Shown here: positions 12,069 through 21,790 of the stretch, one piece after another
Position numbering within the stretch: position 1 is the first letter of the stretch
Layout of the letters: each line of letters opens with the position of its first letter
Source: Haliclona indistincta
Taxonomy: Eukaryota > Porifera > Demospongiae > Haplosclerida > Chalinidae
Assembly: GCA_964017065.1 (NCBI GenBank)
Contig: OZ024790.1
Location: 8,497,864 to 8,561,863 of the forward strand
DNA: 64,000 bases
Direction of reading: 5' to 3'
Program-made: the position numbers and the translations under genes
Notes under the pieces: generated by a model
The model's database searches: none
What the model was told of the DNA's origin: nothing
The model's input: the letters and a program-made list of their open reading frames with translations, nothing else

Positions 12069-12912
12069 TAGACCAGTTGCGTGTAAGCAATGGAATTTTA
12101 ATGAAATCTTAATTACGCTTGACGTCACGACTGGGTGCTGCGGTTGCTGGAGAAAATGTATGGAGAGCATTGGAGAAACGAGCGGAAGTGCGCATAAAGC
12201 ATCTACTGGTCGTCAAAGTATACCGTATGTTCTTGTTTTGCAAGACTGATGCAAAACTTCAGACGGTGGGACGTCCGATGAACTTCGAATGAAGCTTCTA
12301 CGAGGCGTGGTTGCAGAGAAATCCATACGTAGAAAAGACTATCTGTCTATCATGACTGGGCATAAGTGCTGCATCTGTGGAAATACTACTTCGAAAGATC
12401 CAAGTGTGCCATTCCATCGTTTCACTAAAGAACCAGGCAAGAGAGCACTTTGGTTACGCGCATTCCAACTTCGTGAGGAGAACATTTCTCCTAACAGCCG
12501 CGTTTGTGCGAGGCATTTTCCTGAAGGAAATGAGCAGCCACCAACGCAGAGCAGATACAGTATGCACTTGGTATGGTTTGCTGAGCTCAGCGCCTGGAAT
12601 ATCACTAGGGCAAAGTCTCACTTCTTGTACAGCACCAATCCCACGAGTAAAACTGCCTCGATCTCTGCAACCACGCCTTGTAGAAGCTTCATTCGCAGTT
12701 CAACGGACGTCCCACTGTCTGAAGTTTTGCATCAGTCTTGCAAAACAAGAACATACGGTATACTTTGACGACCAGTAGATGCTTTATGCGCACTTCCGCT
12801 CGTTTCTCCAATGCTCTCCATACATTTTCTCTGGCAACCACAGCACCCAGTCGTGACGTCACGCGTAATTAAGCGTTAATGAATTCTTTAGCGCTTACAC
12901 GCAACTGGTCTA
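12069..12912 (+). mobile_element. 844-bp long-TIR element with a THAP-domain exon, copy 1
   Basis: The ends are TAGACCAGTTGCGTGTAAGC and its complement. Inverted repeats extend inward for about 250-270 bp on each side, up to the GGCGTGGTTGCAGAGA / TCTCTGCAACCACGCC blocks. The interior carries a THAP-type zinc-finger ORF. At positions 12089-12108 the left repeat differs from its partner, whereas copy 2 is symmetrical there. Its size and structure fit a non-autonomous derivative of a THAP-encoding DNA transposon, a feature of P-element-like and Kolobok-like families. The family assignment is open. Confidence 0.75.
12352..12768 (+). CDS. THAP-type zinc-finger ORF, copy 1
   Basis: From the ATG at 12352 the protein starts with a THAP-like C2CH module: Cys6-x2-Cys9, an invariant Trp34, then Cys52-x2-His55 followed by Phe56. 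This matches the spacing of the DNA-binding THAP domain. An upstream in-frame ATG at 12289 lies in the inverted repeat and is less likely. After about residue 65 the frame loses its THAP character and runs into the right inverted repeat. That suggests only the DNA-binding exon of a transposase survives; a possible splice donor (TTG|GTATGG) lies near 12568. It may bind the element's own ends, which is inference. The coding frame is identical in copy 2. Confidence 0.6.
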   Translation: MTGHKCCICGNTTSKDPSVPFHRFTKEPGKRALWLRAFQLREENISPNSRVCARHFPEGNEQPPTQSRYSMHLVWFAELSAWNITRAKSHFLYSTNPTSKTASISATTPCRSFIRSSTDVPLSEVLHQSCKTRTYGIL

Positions 12913-12913
12913 A

Positions 12914-13757
12914 TAGACCAGTTGCGTGTAAGCGCTAAAGAATTCATTAACGCTTAATTACGCTTGACGTCACGACTGGGTGCTGCGGTTGCTGGAGAAA
13001 ATGTATGGAGAGCATTGGAGAAACGAGCGGAAGTGCGCATAAAGCATCTACTGGTCGTCAAAGTATACCGTATGTTCTTGTTTTGCAAGACTGATGCAAA
13101 ACTTCAGACGGTGGGACGTCCGATGAACTTCGAATGAAGCTTCTACGAGGCGTGGTTGCAGAGAAATCCATACGTAGAAAAGACTATCTGTCTATCATGA
13201 CTGGGCATAAGTGCTGCATCTGTGGAAATACTACTTCGAAAGATCCAAGTGTGCCATTCCATCGTTTCACTAAAGAACCAGGCAAGAGAGCACTTTGGTT
13301 ACGCGCATTCCAACTTCGTGAGGAGAACATTTCTCCTAACAGCCGCGTTTGTGCGAGGCATTTTCCTGAAGGAAATGAGCAGCCACCAACGCAGAGCAGA
13401 TACAGTATGCACTTGGTATGGTTTGCTGAGCTCAGCGCCTGGAATATCACTAGGGCAAAGTCTCACTTCTTGTACAGCACCAATCCCACGAGTAAAACTG
13501 CCTCGATCTCTGCAACCACGCCTTGTAGAAGCTTCATTCGCAGTTCAACGGACGTCCCACTGTCTGAAGTTTTGCATCAGTCTTGCAAAACAAGAACATA
13601 CGGTATACTTTGACGACCAGTAGATGCTTTATGCGCACTTCCGCTCGTTTCTCCAATGCTCTCCATACATTTTCTCTGGCAACCACAGCACCCAGTCGTG
13701 ACGTCACGCGTAATTAAGCGTTAATGAATTCTTTAGCGCTTACACGCAACTGGTCTA
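12914..13757 (+). mobile_element. 844-bp long-TIR element with a THAP-domain exon, copy 2
   Basis: This copy follows copy 1 head to tail after a single A at 12913. The length is the same and the encoded frames are identical to copy 1. The only clear difference is the left inverted repeat at about 12934-12959, which here mirrors the right repeat exactly. With copy 1's right end it forms an uninterrupted palindrome centred on 12913. Confidence 0.75.
13197..13613 (+). CDS. THAP-type zinc-finger ORF, copy 2
   Basis: The frame is identical to copy 1 at the protein level, with the same C2CH residues (Cys6, Cys9, Cys52, His55 counted from the ATG at 13197) and Trp34. Complete identity over the whole unit means the tandem duplication is very recent, or that the two are kept alike by conversion, or that one copy is an assembly duplicate. 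As with copy 1, only the DNA-binding module is recognisable; no transposase core follows. Confidence 0.6.
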   Translation: MTGHKCCICGNTTSKDPSVPFHRFTKEPGKRALWLRAFQLREENISPNSRVCARHFPEGNEQPPTQSRYSMHLVWFAELSAWNITRAKSHFLYSTNPTSKTASISATTPCRSFIRSSTDVPLSEVLHQSCKTRTYGIL

Positions 13758-15960
13758 TTGTTCACGTGGCGATTAAATTTGGACGAATCAGATTGTAGCC
13801 CGCCAATATGTAGAGTAGAGTGACCCCACCTACCGCACCACGCCCATGACCCAGGATTTGGTTCTACAACTTGTACCTCGTTCTGCCTAGTCTCGCCAGC
13901 TGCTGCCTGCTCCTACAAGTAACCAGACTTTATAGGCATTTACTCGATGTCCAGCTGCTACTACATCGTGATTTCCCTCGTGATACTCTCAAGTAATGGT
14001 GCATACATGGTCGTTGCATGTGTATAGCCTGTGCTAGCTTCACTTGTTAGTTTATTTTCCTTTCATTTACAATAATTATTGTGAGCCCTAAGCTTGTTTA
14101 GATGTATATATGCCTGATCTCAGTGACTGTGGCTCATGTACTTGCTCAGTTACTCCTCTCTACATGTCTGTTTAGAGTGAATGCTTGCCACGGTTACGTC
14201 ACTATAATTTTAACAAACTCACCGTCTAATCAATCAGGTAGCTACTCCCGTGTCTCTCTCAGTGTATACTAATTATGTTATTGTGAGTCCAACTTTCTTC
14301 TAGTTAATCTTATCTGCCTTAATTTGTCCAGATAGGGTGCTGATCCTACCAATCACCCACTGTTTATGGGGCGTTTGGACGCCATGGTAGGACCTTTGGT
14401 CCTGATTGTCTAAAACTCAGTAGACCTCTAATCTGGCCTGCATCTCTTTAAGAGTGCTAAACTCTACGCTCTCCTGTTGATGAAGGCAAGCTATACACAT
14501 GTTAGTGAAATATTTCATCAGACATCATGCATCAACCCATTTTTCTTGCTCTTCTGGTTTCACATATTTGCCCCTCCTGTCCCATACCTATATAGCACGC
14601 AATTATTGTGGTTGAGTTACAAACCGTAGATCATATTTTTTCGTGGGTAAAAGTTTGCTAGTTCGTAAAAGTTGCTGGCACGGAATTTCAGAATACTATA
14701 AAATATGCTTTAGCTCTGACACTTGAACGTGAAATTTGTTTTCATGAACGTTTTCCTGCCGATTTGTGAAATTAATACGATCTACGGTATACCGTGTACT
14801 ACTAACCCGTTATTGTCTTGAACATATCATAGCTTCCTTTCAATTTCTGACTCTTTGTGCTTCCTCTTCAATGTACGTCTGTACACACATAGTACTTCTG
14901 CATACATGTTGTGTAGTATTGTGAACTTCACTTCTAATCTACTCTAGACTATGTGACGTGTCATTCATTTTTGCTGAATAGAAAAGAGATTACAGTCAGA
15001 TACAACTCACTTAACTGGTACTCTTAAACCAAGGTACGAACTCACTGTTATTTAGTCTAACATTATTGCTCCTCCTCCTTCACTCAGGCACAACTCATTC
15101 AACTTGTCCTCTCATTTTCTGCCAACACAAAATTAATTTGCTTGTTACAAAGCAGTGTAAAACATTGCTTGAGGGAGCACTTAGTGTTGTAAGTTATGTA
15201 GATATTTTCCCAATTATGTATGGTCTCAGTATGTGCGTTTTCTGTGACTGTAATGAACCTGTGTATACATAGATACATAGTAATACAAGGCTAGCCTTGC
15301 CTCTCCCTTTTCACTTAGTGTGTGTGTGTTTGTGTGTTTGTGTGTTTATGCCCTAGTGGTTCAGCTGGTAGAGTTGAGATGGCCCTGTCCAATAGTCCAT
15401 TCGTTTTAGTGTGTGTGAATGTGCCTGTGCGTGCGTGCGTGTGTGTGTGTGTGTGTGTGCTCTAGCAGTTTGATTCTGAACTTTTAGAGCAGAGCCAATT
15501 TAATGGTTCAGAACCCACCACAGTAGGAAGTGTTCCATCAAAAGAACCTTCATTTTGTAAACAGGTACATGTACCTGAACAGTCTTGTATATGTGTGACA
15601 TGTCATAGCTCATGTCTCTATTCCTTATTGCACAGGTTCTCCTGGTTTTGTCAGGTGCTGTGGCACTGCTCAGTGATGGTAACAAAACTATGTGTGTTTA
15701 CAGACGGCTGTTGTCAAGGTTAGTATAAAGTTTTTTTTACTATCTTTATAATTTTACTGTAGGGTTACCAGGATCTCTAAATGTCATGATCTTTCTTTCA
15801 TTCCCTCTCCCTCTTTCATCAACATGAAGTTATCGCTAACTCTCAAGAAAAAAAGTTTAAACCACTACAACTTGTGATCGACATCAAAAAAACTTTTGAC
15901 TAAGCTATTATTATTGATTATGTCTTTGTGAATAACTTTGGGCAATAGCTCTAAACAACA
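13758..15960. other. Interior of the 10.4-kb element without recognised genes
   Basis: Only short open frames occur (for example 15066-15272), without similarity I recognise. GT-rich microsatellites lie at about 15318-15347 and 15426-15459. The stretch around 13870-13990 contains short CT-rich segments that could be exon fragments of a lost transposase gene, but no frame supports that. Confidence 0.4.
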
Positions 15961-16002
15961 TTGCATTGAAAATAATAGTTCATGATAGTATTATTAACGG
16001 GT

Positions 16003-17008
16003 TTGCATGGTCACATAGAATGGTTTGAAAACAGCATCCAACCATCATTCTAGTGTAGCAATTCAGTTCAATACATTAGTGAGTTTGGCGACATAGAATG
16101 GTTTGAAACAATGAAAACTGCAAATCAGCATCCAACCATCATTCTAGTGTAGCAATACAGTATAATGCATAGCATCATTAGTGTGTTTGGCGACATAGAA
16201 TGGTTTGAAACAATTAAAATTGCAATTCAGCATCCAACCATCATTCTAGTGTAGCAATCCAGTATAAATGCATAGCATCATTAGTGTGTTTGGCGACATA
16301 GAATGGTTTGAAACAATTAAAAGTGCAAATCAGCATCCAACCATCATTCTAGTGTAGCAATCCAGAATAATGCATAGCATCATTAGTGTGCTTGGCGACA
16401 TAGAATGGTTTGAAACAATTAAAAGTGCAAATCAGCATCCAACCATCATTCTAGTGTAGCAATCCAGAATAATGCATAGCATCATTAGTGTGTTTGGCGA
16501 CATAGAATGGTTTGAAACAATTAAAAGTGCAAATCAGCATCCAACCATCATTCTAGTGTAGCAATCCAGTATAATGCATAGCATCATTACTGTGTTTGGC
16601 GACATAGAATGGTTTGAAACAATTAAAAGTGCAAATCAGAATCCAACCATCATTCTAGTGTAGCAATCCAGTATAATGCATAGCATCATTAGTGTGTTTG
16701 GCGACATAGAATGGTTTGAAACAATTAAAAGTGCAAATCAGCATCCAACCATCATTCTAGTGTATAAATACAGTATAATGCATAGTATCATTAGTGTGTT
16801 TGGCGACATAGAATGGTTTGAAACAATGAAAACTGCAAATCAGCATCCAACCATCATTCCAGTGTAGAAATCCAGAATAACGCATAGCATCATTAGTGCA
16901 TTTGGCGACATAGAATGGTTTGAAACAATTAAAACTGCAAAACAGCATCCAACCATCATAATTATTCTAATGCAGCAATCCAGTTTTGACGACTTAGAAT
17001 GGCCTGAA
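16003..17008 (+). repeat. ~103-bp tandem satellite, about ten copies
   Basis: The unit contains GGCGACATAGAATGGTTTGA, then a CAGCATCCAACCATCATTCT block and AATGCATAGCATCATTAGTG. The core recurs near 16087, 16188, 16292, 16394, 16497, 16598, 16700, 16802 and 16905. A truncated copy lies at the start, and a diverged last copy near 16985. Copies differ by single substitutions. It lies wholly inside the 10.4-kb element. Small open frames here are by-products of the repeat. Confidence 0.85.
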
Positions 17009-17084
17009 AGGAAAACTAACGTTATCAATGGTGACTAGTCAATATCAACATAAAATTATATCAACAAGAGCAAAAGTAAAAATT

Positions 17085-17660
17085 CCCAAATTCTCCATAC
17101 CACTTCTGCTCTTGCAGGAAAGTTGTAATTCAGGTGATATTTTAGGTAGCAAAAATTATGAATAGACAGAAATTCCATGTGTGCTACTAAAGGAAAGCTG
17201 TAGACCAGATAACGTTTTAGGTAGCCAAAATTACCACATAGAATGCCACGTGTGCTATTGCAGGAAAGTTGTAATTTAAGTGATGAATCAGGTAACTGAA
17301 ATATTGGGCAGAAATTCCACATGTGCTACTAAAGAAAAGCTACAGACCAGATGATATTTCAGGTAGCCAAAACTACCAGACAAAATGCCACGTGTGCTAT
17401 TGCAGGAAAGTTGTAATTTAAGTGATCAATCAGGTAACTGAAATATTGGGCAGAAATTCCACATGTGCTACTAAAGGAAAGCTACAGACCAGATGATGTT
17501 TCAGGTAGCCAAAACTACCAGACAAAATGCCACGTGTGCTATTGCAGGAAAGTTGTAATTTAAGTGATGTTTCAGGTAACTGAAATTACTGGGCAGAAAT
17601 TCCATGTGTGCTACTAAAGGAAAGCTGTAGGCCAGATGACATTTCCTTTACCAGAAATTT
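17085..17660 (-). repeat. Right subterminal ~141-bp tandem repeats of the 10.4-kb element
   Basis: The block CAGGAAAGTTGTAATT recurs at about 17116, 17262, 17403 and 17544. It alternates with an AAAGGAAAGCTGTAGACCAG-type block and GCCACGTGTGCTATTGCAGG. The arrangement mirrors the repeated region next to the left end, as expected for transposase-recognised subterminal arrays. Confidence 0.65.
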
Positions 17661-20600
17661 GGCACAGAAATCTGTACGATGAAGGGACAAGAAATGTACA
17701 GGAAATCTGAAGGAAATTTCATGACGCTTATTTCAGGCACATATCCTTGCTACAGTCCACGTCAGGAAATTAGCTTTTTTTTGCAGTGACATGTGAGGAT
17801 GATGGAGGAGCCATGAGACATGGTACCACTAGAAGTAGTCATTACAGTAGGAGGAGGAAGAGCTATAGATAGGAAGATGGTATATTATTATGATTAATAT
17901 TTTACATTTAGTACTCACATTGTACAGTGATATCAAGAGAGCTATTAGCAGCAGTAGGTATGATGAAGCTGTCAGCAGGATCTGAGTTGACACTGACAAG
18001 ACAAGCAAACATTGTAGTGTCTACAACACTGTCCAGTGGACTGATGGAGAGAGTGGAGGTGAAGGTAGACTGGTGACCAGACTGGGTGGTACCAGAGATA
18101 GTGATCCTTGGAGTTGATGATAAAAGCATTCCCATAGGAGTACTCCAGGTGAAGTTCACCATCACATTGATATCATTCACATTAGTGAGAGTGATGGTGC
18201 AGGTGAGGTCACGAGCTGTACCAGCTACCATGGGTACTGATGGGTTGACAGGTTCGACTACTTCAGTAGGAGGAAGGACTAGAGGAAGAAAGAGCAGAGC
18301 TCTGTGAACAATAGATACTGTTGTTACATAATGTTACAGTAGCTAGTCACACTGATGGACGTCGACAAGTTTAACTCACAATCGACTAAGATACTATTGT
18401 AGTCTTCACTACCAGCAAAGGTATATACAGTGGATATATCGAGGGTTACCATACATTGATACTGTCCTCTGTGACTGAATGTGAGTGGAGAGAATGAGAT
18501 AGTGAAAGTGGTGGTAATAGGTGTGGTCTCCTGTGTTACTATTGGAAATTCTGTACTACCACCAGTGACTTTTATCCAAGTGACATTAGGCCATGGTGTT
18601 TGGTCTGAAGCCATAGTAACAGTGCATACGAGAGAGAAGGTTTGACCAGCTTCATTAGACCCATTAGTAGTCACACTAACTATTGGATCAGGAAGAGCTG
18701 AGAGAAAGAGGCAAAATGATAATGCACATACAGTACTGTTATTCTATACCTGAGACATTGAGGTTAAAGGTGGTATTATTTGATGATGGTAGTATCAGTG
18801 GTTGGTTATTATTCTGTACTACAGTTATATTACACTGGTAGTCTCCAGTATCCATATCATCTGCTGGGTCTAACATCAGTACACTAGTGTATGGTGCTGA
18901 CTGTAACATGTCCACTATTGTGATACGATCATTGGAGCTGCTACTGGTCAGCTGTTCTCCATTAGGTGCAATCCACATACTGGACACAGTGATGTTAGTG
19001 TTGACAATGGTAGTGTCTATTGTAGCAGTACAGGTCAGGTTGACAGGAGTGCCCTCATACAGTGTGGTGGTGTTAGAGGGACTAGTGATGGTGAGAGTGA
19101 GCTGGGGAGGAGGAACTGATACAAGATAATTATAATGACCAATTTGACCATAACATAATAAACATTGTGTAACATACTTTGGACTTGTATATCTTTAGAC
19201 ACAGTACCACCACCAAAAAAAGGTGGCATGAGTGGTACACTAACTGAAGCAAAGCATGTATACATTCCAGCAGCCATAGTCACCCAAGGGTCGAAGATGC
19301 GTACTCTACGCGCTCCTTCGTGATTTCCAGCTGTACCCCCAGGTGCAGAAACAAATGATAAACCAACCATTGGTGTCACTGCCAATCTCTCCACTCCATC
19401 TAGTCTGCACTCAATGTTAAAAGTGTCTCCGGCAGTAGGAACATGTGGTACTATGATGCGAGCAGTAAAGGCTGCATTGCTAAGTGCTACAAATTGCATT
19501 ATTAATACAACAGCAAATTATTAAATCACCTACTACACTCAGCTCTGTGGTCCCATTAGCATTGTTGTGTAGTACGTACTGTTGTCCTAATGATGGTAGC
19601 ACTCTAGCCATGCAGGTGATGGTCCTACCATTATCACGCATCACATTGAACCGATTGATACGCAGAGTGTCACCAGTGATATTGTAGTCAGCTCCAGTGG
19701 TGAGTAGTGATGGTCCCAGCCATTGATACATGATAGTAGTGGGTGTGTCTACATACTCACTGATAGTTACATTACACTGGAAGACACTAAATGTGTCCAC
19801 ATACAGTGTATCATTAGGTATGATGGTCACTGTGACACTGATGATAGAGACTGCAGAGAAATGAGTTGAGTGGACAGTATCTAGCTGACATGCTATATCG
19901 TGTCTTACTCACTGGTTGCATTAAGATCAATCTCATCAGTGACATTAGTAGGCATTCCATTAATCATCACAGTCCCAATACACTGATACTGTCCACCATC
20001 AGATGTACGTAGTGGACTAATAGTGAGTGTGGAGTTACTTGATGTACTGATCACTGTCACTCTGCTATCACTAGTGTTGACTGGACTACCATTCCTCATC
20101 CACACAAAGAAGGATGCTAGTACAGTAGAGGGTACCACAGAGCATGTTATGGATCGAGTGGTCCCAGCAAGGACAGGAGACCCCATACTGTCAACTGATA
20201 TACTGACACTGGGTACTGCATGTGAGAATTGAATTTGAAGTATTTTCAAACAGTTTGTGTAAACATAACTTGTACAGTCTAGTCATGTACATCATCATCT
20301 TAAAATGACTATGTAAAATGAAAGTGTATTTCAAATAAAACCAGGATGTTTACAATAACACTATAAAATGAAAATTCCTAACAAACACTCACCAGATGGA
20401 GCAACAGCTACATTACTGTGAGCACTGGGTAATGTATTAGTACCACCAAATGATACTACAAAGATGGAGATTTCATTCGTTTCGGTTACACCAGTGATAG
20501 TGAGCATAGTGTTAGTAGTGATCCCTGCACTGAGTATATCACCACTATCCATTTGATAGAACACCTCATAGCCATCTGGTACTGGAGATGGAGCATCCCA

Positions 20601-21790
20601 TGACACAATAACTTCAGTATCAAAGCTCCTACTAGCAGCAACATTAGGAGGTGTGCCTGAAACTGTACAATAAGAACTACTATGCAAAGTTCATGGGTCA
20701 GGTTACTTACCAGTGATCATTGCAGTAGATGATGAGTTTGGTGTTCCAAGAGTCACAACTTGTATTGGATTGGTATCATCTCTACCCATTATAGTCACAG
20801 TGCACTCATACTCTCCTGCCTCTCTTTCCCTCACAGTCACTGTCACTCTGGTCACATCAGGCATGTCTGGCTCTGATGCATTGACAGAGTCAACTTGCAC
20901 ATACTGTGTTTGAAGAACCTCTCGAGAAACAGTGTACAGTGATGTATCTATGGCTGTATTGTCTCTTGTACATGTCACCATGGTGGGTGGTCCATTGGAG
21001 GAGTTGAAAGAGAGAGTGAAGACAGGTGGGTCAGCATCACGTGAGGATATGAGGGCAAACTGCATGTTTTCATTCACATCAGGACCATCTACATGTATAC
21101 ATAGTAGTGAGGCTACTGCTAATAATAACTGACCCAAATGCTAATGTTTGTTATTGTAACAGTACTGTGTACTCACCATAGTTGTCATATATTGCTCCAG
21201 TATACACACCTGCTGTCAGTGTGTGAGTGATGTTCATCTCATCACGGATCATACACTGCACTAGTCCAGTTCGATTGGTAACTCCTAGTCCAACATCTCT
21301 CACCAGCCCACCTGACCATAACAGGTCACCATCTGGTATGGCTCATCATCAGGTGAGTCAATGTCCATTGAAGAGACTGCAGTGGATTCAGGAGGTTGGA
21401 ACCACATGCCATTATTGCTGTCAGTATTAGCACTCTGACACCACAAGGCTAGAGTAGGACTCATGCTTTGATTTAAGCTTCTTGCTCGATCTATTTGACT
21501 AGCACGCAGCATCAGGTAGTCTGGTATAGGCTCTGAGGCCTCTTGAAAATACAATCTCACTCCTAATAATGAAGACTAACTAATTATTAATGAATTATTT
21601 ATATATACTACAAACATGTTTAACCTTGAGTTGGTAGGTCAGTGTTGGGTATTACTAATCCTGTAGTGATCATATCAGGAGTACAATCTTGTCCTAAAGA
21701 ACTGGTCACCATCACTATCACGAGCATTATGATGACTAGCATAATCGACGAGATTTTACTTAGCGCAGTCATGCTGAACAGCCCTATAGC

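Larger units (their letters stand above)
7383..17788. mobile_element. 10.4-kb CACTG-ended DNA transposon inserted in an Ig exon of copy B
   Basis: Both ends begin CACTGCAAAAAAAAG in inverted orientation, with imperfect similarity for about 28 bp. The element is flanked by a 3-bp duplication ACA at 7380-7382 and 17789-17791. Removing the element and one ACA restores exactly the sequence of the same exon in copy C near 54206-54225, so copy C supplies the empty site. CACTG ends with a 3-bp duplication fit CACTA/EnSpm-like or Chapaev-like transposons (family knowledge; not proven). No transposase was recognised inside, so it is probably non-autonomous, with other elements nested in it. Related ~140-bp subterminal repeats occur near both ends. 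Confidence 0.8.
4348..21772 (-). pseudogene. Ig/FnIII receptor paralogue B, disrupted by a 10.4-kb insertion and frameshifts
   Basis: Exon order matches copy C. Exons are 21625-21772 (signal peptide), 21562 down to about 21179 (Ig-like), 20711-21088, 20393-20656 (FnIII), 19913-20215, 19530-19850, 19178-19486, 18750-19115, 18380-18697, 17919-18278, 17862 down to 17789 joined across the insertion to 7382-7127, 6636-7052, 6244-6579, 5811-6131 (FnIII), 5457-5753, 5083-5403, then TM and tail exons from 5013 to the stop at 4348. Defects: a 10,406-bp element splits the eleventh exon; one C is lost in exon 2 near 21308, where CCCC became CCC; and one A is lost after the TM near 4850. A TIR element also separates the first exon from the promoter. 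Each remaining exon is otherwise open, so the decay looks recent. Confidence 0.85.

Noticed and set aside
12289..13613. Calling the THAP ORFs as functional host THAP genes
   Set aside because: They sit wholly inside long-TIR elements, and the frame runs into the inverted repeats.
15351..15475. tRNA-like A box (GTGGTTCAGCTGGTAGAG) with a weak B-box-like GTTTGATTCTG about 100 bp downstream
   Set aside because: The spacing is filled by a GT microsatellite, and no cloverleaf can be drawn. At most a degenerate SINE head, so no tRNA or SINE is called.
16676..17028. Short frames across the 103-bp satellite
   Set aside because: They repeat the satellite unit and have no independent support.
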